8,728 bases of DNA from an uncultured Collinsella sp. (GTDB taxonomy: Bacteria; Actinomycetota; Coriobacteriia; Coriobacteriales; Coriobacteriaceae): contig URMR01000075.1 in NCBI GenBank assembly GCA_900548935.1, positions 1-8,728 of the forward strand, given 5' to 3'. The position numbers and the translations under genes were made by a program. Shown in pieces: positions 1 through 5,049 of the stretch. The stretch's first letter is position 1; each line of letters opens with the position of its first letter. The notes beneath the pieces are model-generated. The model made no database searches. It saw only the letters and a list, made by a program, of their open reading frames with translations, and had not been told where the DNA came from.

Positions 1-589
1 TAAACCCGTTGAACTTGAGATAGCTCATCAGGTAAGCCTTCGAAACGAAGGACGATACCGCACTGCGTACAAGCAGCGACTCACGCGTTACCTGATGCGC
101 GGTATCGGGAACCGGCGTCTGCTCGACGGAAAATGCCGAACGAATCGATGCCTCGAGCTGATCGACCACATAATCAAAGGCCGTCGGGGCATCGTAGCTC
201 AAACGCTGAATGTTAAAGAGTGCCTGCACCGCAGCAATAGGTAGCACCTGCTTAAAGAGGCGGGCAATCTGCTCGCGGCCATATTGCTTTTTGACCGGAG
301 CAGGCACCAGGCCGACCTTCACGTAGTTATTGATCATCGATGGCGTAATGATAGGCTGCTCAACGCAAAGGGACAGCGGCTCCATCCACAGCGCAAGATA
401 CTCAATGACCTGGTCGCGGTAGAGCGTCACATTGGGCAACTGGTCATAGCGCGGCAGACTCAACGTATTGAGTTTGCGCACGATATCGGACTGAATAAAT
501 GCATCGGGCAGCACAGTGGGCTGAATATCCTCAGGCTTAATGCTGACCGACGAATCGGACATCGGGATAACGCGTTTGGCGTGGTTCAT
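1..589 (-). CDS. DUF1836 domain protein (5' part; runs off the window)
   Basis: The minus strand is open from an ATG at 589 to the window edge, giving 196 codons with no stop, so the C-terminus is missing. The start is well supported by GGAGG six bases upstream of the ATG. Around residues 44-62 the protein reads SLPRYDQLPNVTLYRDQVIE, and around 80-90 ITPSMINNYVK, followed by a PxxKKxYxREQIARL stretch. These are hallmarks of the DUF1836 family, small proteins with a MerR-like winged helix-turn-helix near the N-terminus. What is seen is the motif match. DNA binding is inferred from the family and the target is unknown. The gene lies downstream of trxB on the same strand, but a terminator and its own likely promoter separate them, so it is probably transcribed independently. 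Confidence 0.8.
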   Translation of the reverse strand, partial: MNHAKRVIPMSDSSVSIKPEDIQPTVLPDAFIQSDIVRKLNTLSLPRYDQLPNVTLYRDQVIEYLALWMEPLSLCVEQPIITPSMINNYVKVGLVPAPVKKQYGREQIARLFKQVLPIAAVQALFNIQRLSYDAPTAFDYVVDQLEASIRSAFSVEQTPVPDTAHQVTRESLLVRSAVSSFVSKAYLMSYLKFNGF

Positions 590-613
590 AAGGATCCTCC
601 GTTCATTAGCTAT

Positions 614-624
614 ATTGTATTCTA
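614..624 (-). promoter_or_regulatory. Possible -10 region for the DUF1836 gene
   Basis: Reading the minus strand, two overlapping -10-like hexamers lie 25-35 bases before the start codon: TAGAAT (624 to 619) and TACAAT (619 to 614), each five of six matches to TATAAT. No good -35 sits at the right distance, so the exact promoter is uncertain. The AT-rich stretch 601-660 differs clearly from the surrounding coding DNA, and two CTAG tetramers nine bases apart (622-625 and 631-634) could be part of an operator. This is a weak call based on composition and hexamer match only. Confidence 0.3.
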
Positions 625-661
625 GGTTATCTAGTTTTGCATACTATATAGCAGTAAAGTA

Positions 662-703
662 AAAGTGGTTGGACAGCACATTGATGCACCGTCCAACCAC
701 TTT
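662..703 (-). terminator. Intrinsic terminator downstream of trxB
   Basis: A perfect 13-bp inverted repeat (AAAGTGGTTGGAC at 662-674, GTCCAACCACTTT at 691-703) encloses a 16-nt loop. On the minus strand the stem is followed by a T-rich run (TTTTACTTTAC), as expected for a rho-independent terminator acting on trxB, whose stop is about 40 nt upstream. On the plus strand it is followed by GTTTT, so it could also stop transcription entering from the left. Confidence 0.8.
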
Positions 704-744
704 GTTTTAAAGATAGCAACCTTACATAAGATATATTATCGTAC

Positions 745-1683
745 TTATCCGCGTAGAAAAGCGTATGCGCTGGTAGCTGCAATGGCTCCGTCTGAAACTG
801 CGGTCACAACTTGACGTAAACGCTTGGAACGAATATCACCGGCAGCAAATAAGCCAGGCGTGCGGGTGGCCATTGATTCATCGGTCATAATACCGCCGCC
901 GGGCGCAAGATCCACCAGATGCTCAACAAGCTCGGTATGAGGCTGCGTGCCAGCAAAGACAAAGATACCAAACGAGCCAGGATCGAAGGACTCAGAATAG
1001 GTTTCACCGGTAGCGTTGTCCTTAAATGTGATAGTCGTGGGCATGGTCTCGCCCGATAGTTCGACGATACTAGTTTGGTACCTAACTGAAATATTATCTT
1101 TTGCGAGCATCTTTTGAACCACGCCATCGGGTGCACGGAACTGATCGCGGCGCAAGACGATGGTCACGCTGCTGGCGATTTCTGACAAGAACAGGGCTTC
1201 CTCGCAGGCAGCATTTCCACCGCCGATGACAAAAACCTGCTTGCCACGAAAGAACATGCCATCGCACGTCGCACAGTACGAAACGCCGCGACCACGATAC
1301 GTATCCTCGCCAACAAAACCAGCAGATCGCGGCGTGGCACCCATGCAAGCAATAACGCTCGAGGCCAGCGTATCGCCCGTATCGTGATGCACCGTAAACA
1401 GAGCTGTATCGGCATCGTAATCGATGCCCGTCACCATGCTCCATGTAACCTGCGCTCCCAGGCCCTCTGCATGTTGCTGAAAACGCTCGCCAAGCTCGGC
1501 ACCGCTCAAGAGCGGAATACCCGGATAGTTCTCGACCTCATTGGTTGTGGCGATCTGTCCTCCCGACATGCCCTGTTCGATCACAGTCGTCGTGAGGTTG
1601 GCACGCGCCGCGTAAATGGCTGCAGCATAGCCCGCGGGGCCGCCGCCGATAATAGCAACATCGATCGGCTGATGGGTAGTCAT
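745..1683 (-). CDS. trxB: Thioredoxin reductase (NADPH)
   Basis: Cytosolic FAD flavoprotein of 312 aa that reduces thioredoxin with NADPH, the usual length for low-molecular-weight TrxB. In order: the FAD-binding loop GGGPAG at 13-18, the redox-active CATC at 137-140 followed by DG, the NADPH-domain motif GGGNAACEEA at 154-163, LRRDQFRA at 177-184 and the C-terminal FAD motif TPGLFAAGDIR at 275-285. The usual His of HRRxxFRA is Leu here, but both Arg are kept, so NADPH use is expected. The reading frame extends upstream to 1758. I chose the ATG at 1683 because AGGAGG lies seven bases before it and the FAD domain then starts at the normal place. The gene is divergent from the glycosyltransferase and has its own terminator. 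Confidence 0.96.
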   Translation of the reverse strand: MTTHQPIDVAIIGGGPAGYAAAIYAARANLTTTVIEQGMSGGQIATTNEVENYPGIPLLSGAELGERFQQHAEGLGAQVTWSMVTGIDYDADTALFTVHHDTGDTLASSVIACMGATPRSAGFVGEDTYRGRGVSYCATCDGMFFRGKQVFVIGGGNAACEEALFLSEIASSVTIVLRRDQFRAPDGVVQKMLAKDNISVRYQTSIVELSGETMPTTITFKDNATGETYSESFDPGSFGIFVFAGTQPHTELVEHLVDLAPGGGIMTDESMATRTPGLFAAGDIRSKRLRQVVTAVSDGAIAATSAYAFLRG

Positions 1684-1734
1684 GAAGAGACCTCCTGTCG
1701 AAAGATTGGCGTTCTTTGCGCTCATACCCAAATT

Positions 1735-1764
1735 TAGACGAACGTGACACTCATGCACTACAAT
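1735..1764 (+). promoter_or_regulatory. Possible promoter for the glycosyltransferase gene
   Basis: In the divergent spacer, TACAAT (1759-1764, five of six to the -10 consensus) lies 18 bases after TAGACG (1735-1740, a weak -35). Transcription would begin near 1771, about 30 nt before the start codon at 1801, where GGGGAG forms a good ribosome binding site. The divergent trxB promoter must lie in the same spacer, but I found no convincing hexamer pair for it. Confidence 0.35.
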
Positions 1765-1800
1765 GATTCCTTGCGAAACTTAAATGAAGGGGAGTTATCG

Positions 1801-3102
1801 ATGGATCAAACGCAGATGGGCAATGACGCTCCCCTGCCCACACAAAGCACTCCCCAATCGGAACAGACCTCGATCTTGGCTCTGCAAAAACCCCTCGTGA
1901 CCATCGTGCATGCCTCGGTCGGCTCGGGCCACAAGGCCGCCGCAAATGCGATTGCGCAGGCATTCGACCTCATCCGCGGCACCAATGGTATCCCCGAGGA
2001 TGTTGAGATTGAAGTGCTCGATATCCTCGATTTTGGACGCATAAAATTCGACGGCAACAAAACAGCCGCGTCGTTTACCGGTGCTACACGCCCAATTTAC
2101 GATTTGACCTGGCGTTATACCCTTACCGGACACCTGCTTTGGGGCGGTGGCACGGCATGGTCGCGCATCATGTTCCCCGCATTTAACGAATACGTTCGGA
2201 CTCGCAAGCCCATTGCCGTGGTCGCCACGCACATCACGGCAGCCAACGTTGCCGTCGGCGCACGCGTCATTACGGGCATCGATTATCCCGTCATTTGCGT
2301 ACCGACCGATTACGAGGTCGAGGGCTGGTGGCCCCATAAGGACACCGACCTATTCTGCGTGGCAAACGAGTTTATGGCCGAAACACTCCGGCCCCGTAAG
2401 GTTCCCGAGGCAAAGATCCGCATTACGGGCATCCCCATTCGCGCCGGGTTCGACACGGACTACAATCGCGAGGAAGAACTCGAGAAGTTCAATCTCCCCA
2501 CCGACAAGACCATTGTGTTGGTGATGGCAGGCGCTAGTTTGCCTCAACCGTACGTTCGCTTTCGCGCGGAGATGGACCACACCCTCCCCTTCCTGCGAAG
2601 CTTCGAAGACATGCACTTTGTCTTTTTGCCGGGCAAGGATGCCGAATATGCCACTCGCCTCAAAACGCTCTTCGATGCCATGAAACTCGAGAACGTTACA
2701 GTTCTTGACTATGTCGATGACATGGCAGCACTCATGCACGGCTGCGACCTGGCAATTCTCAAATCGGGCGGGCTCACCGTTACCGAATGCCTGTGCGCAC
2801 ACCTGCCGATGATTCTGCTGGGCAAGTCCTACGGTCAGGAAAAGGCCAACACCACCATGCTCACCGGCATGGGCGCCAGCATGCATGTCACCACCGCACG
2901 CGAGCTCATCGTGACGCTTCGCCATCTCCACGATCATCCCGAGTCGCTCAAGGCACTGCTCATCAATGGCGAAGTGCTGCGCCGTCCACGCGCAGCCGAG
3001 GAAATCGCCATCGCAACCATGGAGCTCGCAGGCAAACCCCAAAAACGTAAACGAGCCTTCTGCCGCTTCTACTGGGGCGGAAAACCTGCGCATATCAGAT
3101 AG
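1801..3102 (+). CDS. MGDG-synthase-like glycosyltransferase (GT28 type), probable diacylglycerol glycosyltransferase
   Basis: A 433-aa protein with the two-domain GT-B layout of the plant MGDG synthase / UgtP group. These enzymes move a sugar from a UDP-sugar to diacylglycerol at the inner face of the cytoplasmic membrane, giving glycolipids. After a poorly conserved tail of about 30 residues come HASVGSGHKAAANAI at 37-51 (N-terminal glycine loop), a PTDY segment near 168-171, ITGIPIRAGF at 208-217 linking the domains, and SGGLTVTE at 322-329, the nucleotide-sugar signature of the C-terminal domain. A basic patch (KPQKRKR at 412-418) ends the protein and could help membrane contact. A GTG at 1744 extends the frame, but the ATG at 1801 has GGGGAG six bases upstream and is preferred. 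Family assignment is firm. The sugar and the acceptor are inferred. Confidence 0.85.
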   Translation: MDQTQMGNDAPLPTQSTPQSEQTSILALQKPLVTIVHASVGSGHKAAANAIAQAFDLIRGTNGIPEDVEIEVLDILDFGRIKFDGNKTAASFTGATRPIYDLTWRYTLTGHLLWGGGTAWSRIMFPAFNEYVRTRKPIAVVATHITAANVAVGARVITGIDYPVICVPTDYEVEGWWPHKDTDLFCVANEFMAETLRPRKVPEAKIRITGIPIRAGFDTDYNREEELEKFNLPTDKTIVLVMAGASLPQPYVRFRAEMDHTLPFLRSFEDMHFVFLPGKDAEYATRLKTLFDAMKLENVTVLDYVDDMAALMHGCDLAILKSGGLTVTECLCAHLPMILLGKSYGQEKANTTMLTGMGASMHVTTARELIVTLRHLHDHPESLKALLINGEVLRRPRAAEEIAIATMELAGKPQKRKRAFCRFYWGGKPAHIR

Positions 3103-3115
3103 TGATTTACTGTCC

Positions 3116-3219
3116 GCTGACTGGTCCGACCCGCCTATATATCATCCCATGCTCAAACATTCTCGCTGCGCTGCGAAACTGCGCGTGGGACGATATATAG
3201 GCGGGTCGGACCGGTCAGC
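3116..3219 (+). repeat. Long imperfect hairpin element A, 3' of the glycosyltransferase gene
   Basis: Bases 3116-3154 pair with 3181-3219 (paired positions sum to 6335) with only two mismatches (3144/3191, 3153/3182) and two G-U pairs. An apical stem TCGC/GCGA (3163-3166, 3173-3176) sits above an internal loop. The element begins 13 nt after the glycosyltransferase stop codon. It lacks a proper T-run on the plus strand (TGCGTTTACTC follows), so it is not a classical intrinsic terminator. Its central part is nearly identical to element B on the opposite strand. Function unknown: a 3'-UTR structure, a non-canonical terminator or a mobile palindrome are all possible. Confidence 0.85.
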
Positions 3220-3294
3220 TGCGTTTACTCACTACCAACTACACCGGGTTCCCCCTCAGAAGCAGAAAAGGTGAAACCAAAATTACTCATAACA

Positions 3295-3341
3295 GTTAGC
3301 CGATACGACAAAGGAGCTGCTCCTTTGTCGTATCGGCTAAC
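3295..3341. terminator. Perfect 23-bp palindrome, possible bidirectional terminator
   Basis: Bases 3295-3317 and 3319-3341 are exact reverse complements around a single central base (3318), starting GTTAGCCGATACG and ending CGTATCGGCTAAC. It sits close to the midpoint between two convergent stop codons, flanked by the unrelated hairpin elements A and B, so a role in stopping transcription from both sides is the simplest reading. Neither side has a clean T-run; the minus strand is followed within about ten bases by TTTTGG. It is seen with certainty as a palindrome and only inferred to be a terminator. Confidence 0.5.
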
Positions 3342-3374
3342 AAGAGAGTCAATATTGTTTCAAGCGAGTAGCCG

Positions 3375-3477
3375 CCCGCCCGCCTCTCACACATATCGTT
3401 CCACGCGCAGTTTCGCAGCGAGCGAAGCGAAGCGAAAATGTTTGAGCATGGAATGATATGTGTGAGAGGCGGACGGG
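3375..3477 (-). repeat. Long imperfect hairpin element B, 3' of dut
   Basis: Bases 3375-3406 pair with 3446-3477 (paired positions sum to 6852), with mismatches at 3379/3473 and 3404/3448 and a G-T pair at 3398/3454 as read on the plus strand. The apex is TTCGC/GCGAA (3412-3416, 3432-3436) over a loop containing tandem GCGAA units. On the minus strand it starts 16 nt after the dut stop codon. Read in that direction its inner part matches element A almost base for base, while its outer stem (CGCCTCTCACAC) is different. No T-run follows on the minus strand. Gene function unknown. Confidence 0.85.
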
Positions 3478-3493
3478 AGGGATACGAGTGCCC

Positions 3494-3937
3494 CTAGGCG
3501 ACGCCGCTGGAGCCGAAGCCTCCGTTGCCTCGGTCGGTTTTATCTAGTTCTTCTACTTCTACGAGATTGACTGTGGGGACTTCTTGGATGACGAGCTGCG
3601 CGATGCGGTCGCCTTTGTTGATCTGGATATTGTTGGTGGGATCCAGGTTGATGAGGATGACCTTAAGCTCACCTCGATAGTGGGCGTCGATGAGGCCGGG
3701 CGTGTTGACTATAGACAGGCCCTGCTTAATGGCTAGGCCGCTGCGGGATTGGACAAAGCCGGCGTAGCCATCGGGCAGTGCAATGGCCAAGCCAGTGGAG
3801 ACCAATCGGCGCTCAAAGGGCTTGAGGGTGCAGTCTTCGTTGGAGCGGAGGTCAAGGCCGGCATCCGTGGGATGAGCGTATTTGGGAAGCTCGACCGAGG
3901 GGTCGAGACGCTTAATGTTGACGGTAATGTTGGACAT
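3494..3937 (-). CDS. dut: dUTP diphosphatase (dUTPase)
   Basis: Trimeric cytosolic enzyme that hydrolyses dUTP to dUMP and pyrophosphate, keeping uracil out of DNA and feeding dTMP synthesis. The 147-aa protein has all five family motifs in order: DAGLDL at 25-30, RSGLA at 65-69, GLIDAHYRGE at 81-90 (catalytic Asp84, base-stacking Tyr87), GDRIAQL at 109-115 and the C-terminal arm RGNGGFGSSG at 136-145. The ATG lies four bases after the nrdR stop codon. Its ribosome binding site, AAGGTG, overlaps that stop, so translation is probably coupled to nrdR. It is the last gene of the LysM-nrdR-dut operon and is followed after 16 nt by hairpin element B. Confidence 0.97.
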   Translation of the reverse strand: MSNITVNIKRLDPSVELPKYAHPTDAGLDLRSNEDCTLKPFERRLVSTGLAIALPDGYAGFVQSRSGLAIKQGLSIVNTPGLIDAHYRGELKVILINLDPTNNIQINKGDRIAQLVIQEVPTVNLVEVEELDKTDRGNGGFGSSGVA

Positions 3938-3941
3938 ATAA

Positions 3942-4385
3942 TCACCTTAGCTTGTCGAGCTCTTGCAAAAACTCGTCGACGTCTTTGAAATCGCGATAGA
4001 CCGAGGCAAAGCGAATGTAGGCCACCTTGTCGATCTTGGCCAGGCGCTTGAGCACCATATCGCCCAGTTCGTGGGACGTTACAGCCGTCAGCGTACGCGA
4101 ACGCAACTCCACCTCGATATCATCGATGATCTCGTTGAGCTTTTTCGTATCGATATCGCGCTTAATCGTGGCGCGCATCAGGCCGACCAGCAGTTTGTTG
4201 CGATCGAACCGCTGCTTTGACCCATCGGACTTGATGACCTCGATAGGATCTTCGCAGCGCTCGAACGTCGTAAAACGATAATTGCACGAACAGCATTCGC
4301 GACGACGCTTGATAGTGTTGTTCGACTCCTGCATACGGGAATCGACAACGCGGGTATGTGCCTTGCCGCATTTAGGACAGCGCAT
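3942..4385 (-). CDS. nrdR: Transcriptional repressor NrdR
   Basis: ATP/dATP-sensing zinc-ribbon repressor of ribonucleotide reductase genes. The 147-aa protein is typical in length. The zinc ribbon uses Cys3, Cys6, Cys31 and Cys34, with the diagnostic TRVVDSR at 11-17 and RRRECCSCNYRFTTFE at 27-42. An ATP-cone fills most of the rest, from about residue 47 (PIEVIKSDGSKQRFDRNKL) to about 137. AGGAGG lies just upstream of the ATG. It follows the LysM gene by 51 bp and precedes dut by 4 bp on the same strand. The order LysM gene - nrdR beside a divergent lexA recalls Mycobacterium (Rv2719c, Rv2718c, lexA) and Corynebacterium (divS, nrdR, lexA). No ribonucleotide reductase gene is in the window. 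Confidence 0.97.
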   Translation of the reverse strand: MRCPKCGKAHTRVVDSRMQESNNTIKRRRECCSCNYRFTTFERCEDPIEVIKSDGSKQRFDRNKLLVGLMRATIKRDIDTKKLNEIIDDIEVELRSRTLTAVTSHELGDMVLKRLAKIDKVAYIRFASVYRDFKDVDEFLQELDKLR

Positions 4386-4422
4386 GGAACCTCCTCTTAA
4401 ACGATAACAAGGGTACCATGCG
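4381..4422 (-). promoter_or_regulatory. Possible hairpin covering the nrdR ribosome binding site and start codon
   Basis: In the minus-strand transcript, the 11 bases from 4422 to 4412 (CGCATGGTACC) can pair with those from 4391 to 4381 (GGTTCCATGCG) with a single T-T mismatch, around a 20-nt loop. The downstream arm includes the last bases of the AGGAGG site and the whole ATG of nrdR. It could lower nrdR and dut translation unless ribosomes or a ligand open it. Seen as complementarity; the regulatory role is inference. Confidence 0.4.
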
Positions 4423-4436
4423 ACCGAGCCGAAATC

Positions 4437-4886
4437 TTACGAACGAGCCGGAACTTTCAGAACTGCACCAGCATCAAGAGAGCCGCGATCGAGGTGATTG
4501 ACGCTACGAATCATGTCGGAAGTCTCCTGCGTAGAAAGGCCATCGACGGGATGCTCCTGGGCAAGCGACCACAGGGAATCGCCGGACTGCACGCGAACCG
4601 TCTCGTAGGTAACGTTGGCTACGGAATCGGCATATGCTGCGTGACGAGCAGAAAAGACTGACGTGGCGAGCACGAAGAACAGGGTGAACGCTACGGCAAC
4701 AGCAACAATCGTCGAGGCCTTCAGGGCAACAGGAGCCAAAGCAACGGTCGCACGCTGGGTGCGAACGGGTTTAGTGGCCACGGCCTGAAAATGAGAGCGT
4801 CCGCCCTTCACGACCGTAAAGGCAGGCGTGGCGGGCGTCTCGAGCTTAAGGGCGAGGTTTCCCTGGACCATATCCGCTGCGTTCAT
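4437..4886 (-). CDS. LysM-domain membrane protein, YneA/DivS-type SOS cell-division inhibitor
   Basis: A 149-aa protein with a 55-residue, mostly basic cytoplasmic N-terminus, one hydrophobic segment at about 57-79 (ASTIVAVAVAFTLFFVLATSVF) and an extracytoplasmic LysM domain at about 95-147 (YETVRVQSGDSLWSLA...LKVP). LysM binds peptidoglycan glycan chains, so the protein should be anchored facing the wall. Length, single membrane segment plus LysM, divergence from lexA and an SOS-box promoter together match YneA of Bacillus and the Rv2719c/DivS neighbours of actinobacterial lexA, which delay septation during DNA damage. AGAGGAG six bases before the ATG supports the start. The architecture and context are seen. 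The division-inhibitor role is inferred, since LysM alone does not prove it. Confidence 0.8.
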   Translation of the reverse strand: MNAADMVQGNLALKLETPATPAFTVVKGGRSHFQAVATKPVRTQRATVALAPVALKASTIVAVAVAFTLFFVLATSVFSARHAAYADSVANVTYETVRVQSGDSLWSLAQEHPVDGLSTQETSDMIRSVNHLDRGSLDAGAVLKVPARS

Positions 4887-4956
4887 TCTGTTCTCCTCTC
4901 GTTTGTTTTGACGAGAACTGTTTTATCAAGCCGCGGGGACAAAAAAGTCTAGCGCG

Positions 4957-4970
4957 GGAACGAGTGTTCG
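4957..4970. promoter_or_regulatory. lexA: LexA box (SOS box) 2
   Basis: GGAACGAGTGTTCG is, on the minus strand, CGAAC-ACTC-GTTCC, again with complete half-sites. It falls at the expected transcription start of the LysM operon. Its centre is 28 bp from that of box 1. Confidence 0.8.
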
Positions 4971-4976
4971 GTTATT

Positions 4977-5004
4977 ATTATCTTCGAACAGTTGTTCCTG
5001 TCAA
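4977..5004 (-). promoter_or_regulatory. SOS-controlled promoter of the LysM-nrdR-dut operon
   Basis: On the minus strand a perfect -35, TTGACA (5004 to 4999), is followed after 16 bases by GATAAT (4982 to 4977), a good -10; TAATAA two bases further on is an alternative at spacing 18. The 14-bp LexA box at 4985-4998 fills most of the spacer, so bound LexA would block polymerase directly. Transcription would start near 4970, inside a second LexA box, leaving a leader of roughly 85 nt before the LysM start codon. Confidence 0.7.
4985..4998. promoter_or_regulatory. lexA: LexA box (SOS box) 1
   Basis: CGAACAGTTGTTCC matches the Gram-positive and actinobacterial CGAAC-N4-GTTC operator with full half-sites. 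It lies between the -35 and -10 of the LysM promoter and 52 bp upstream of the lexA start codon. Confidence 0.85.
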
Positions 5005-5012
5005 GCAGAAAT

Positions 5013-5026
5013 AGAACATTTGTTTG
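5013..5026. promoter_or_regulatory. lexA: Weak third LexA box next to the lexA start
   Basis: AGAACATTTGTTTG keeps GAAC-N4-GTT but differs at both outer positions, so affinity should be lower. It lies 24 bp before the lexA ATG and overlaps TAGAAC (5012-5017), a possible lexA -10, which would suit autoregulation. Its centre is exactly 28 bp from box 1. I could not identify a good lexA -35. Confidence 0.45.
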
Positions 5027-5049
5027 GTATGGGTAGAGAGGAATCCCTG

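Larger units (their letters stand above)
3103..3493. other. Gene-free intergenic stretch between convergent genes
   Basis: This 391-bp interval separates the stop codons of the glycosyltransferase gene (plus) and dut (minus). It is filled by element A, the perfect palindrome and element B, with short unstructured spacers (3220-3294, 3342-3374). I see no credible coding sequence: the only frames open here run through the palindromes and have no recognisable product. A weaker continuation of stem A reaches back to the glycosyltransferase stop codon (TAGTGA at 3100-3105, TCACTA at 3229-3234). Confidence 0.8.

Noticed and set aside
284..625. Plus-strand frame opposite the DUF1836 gene.
   Set aside because: It is antisense to a gene with clear family motifs and a strong ribosome binding site, and its own protein has no recognisable features.
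1744..1800. Upstream GTG extension of the glycosyltransferase gene.
   Set aside because: The ATG at 1801 has a good ribosome binding site, and the extension would cover the probable promoter region.
1795..3093. Long minus-strand open frames (180 and 247 codons) opposite the glycosyltransferase gene.
   Set aside because: They are antisense to an intact GT28-type gene and have no family motif; their openness follows from codon bias on the coding strand.
3295..3341. Palindrome ends GTTAGCC/GGCTAAC resemble integron attC core sites.
   Set aside because: The GTT and AAC ends are in the reverse order to attC (which runs RYYYAAC to GTTRRRY), there is no bulged structure, and no integrase or cassette is present.
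3368..3371. GTAG next to the stem of element B, like the tetranucleotide of REP elements.
   Set aside because: Element A has no GTAG in the matching position, and no REP-type transposase gene is in the window.
3271..3456. Small plus-strand open frame of 61 codons starting with GTG after an AGAAAAGG stretch.
   Set aside because: It runs through the perfect palindrome and the stem of element B, has no recognisable domain, and its sequence is explained by the hairpins.
4900..4925. GAACTGTTTT near 4915 as a further LexA box.
   Set aside because: Only one GAAC half-site is present; the second half is not at the required four-base spacing.
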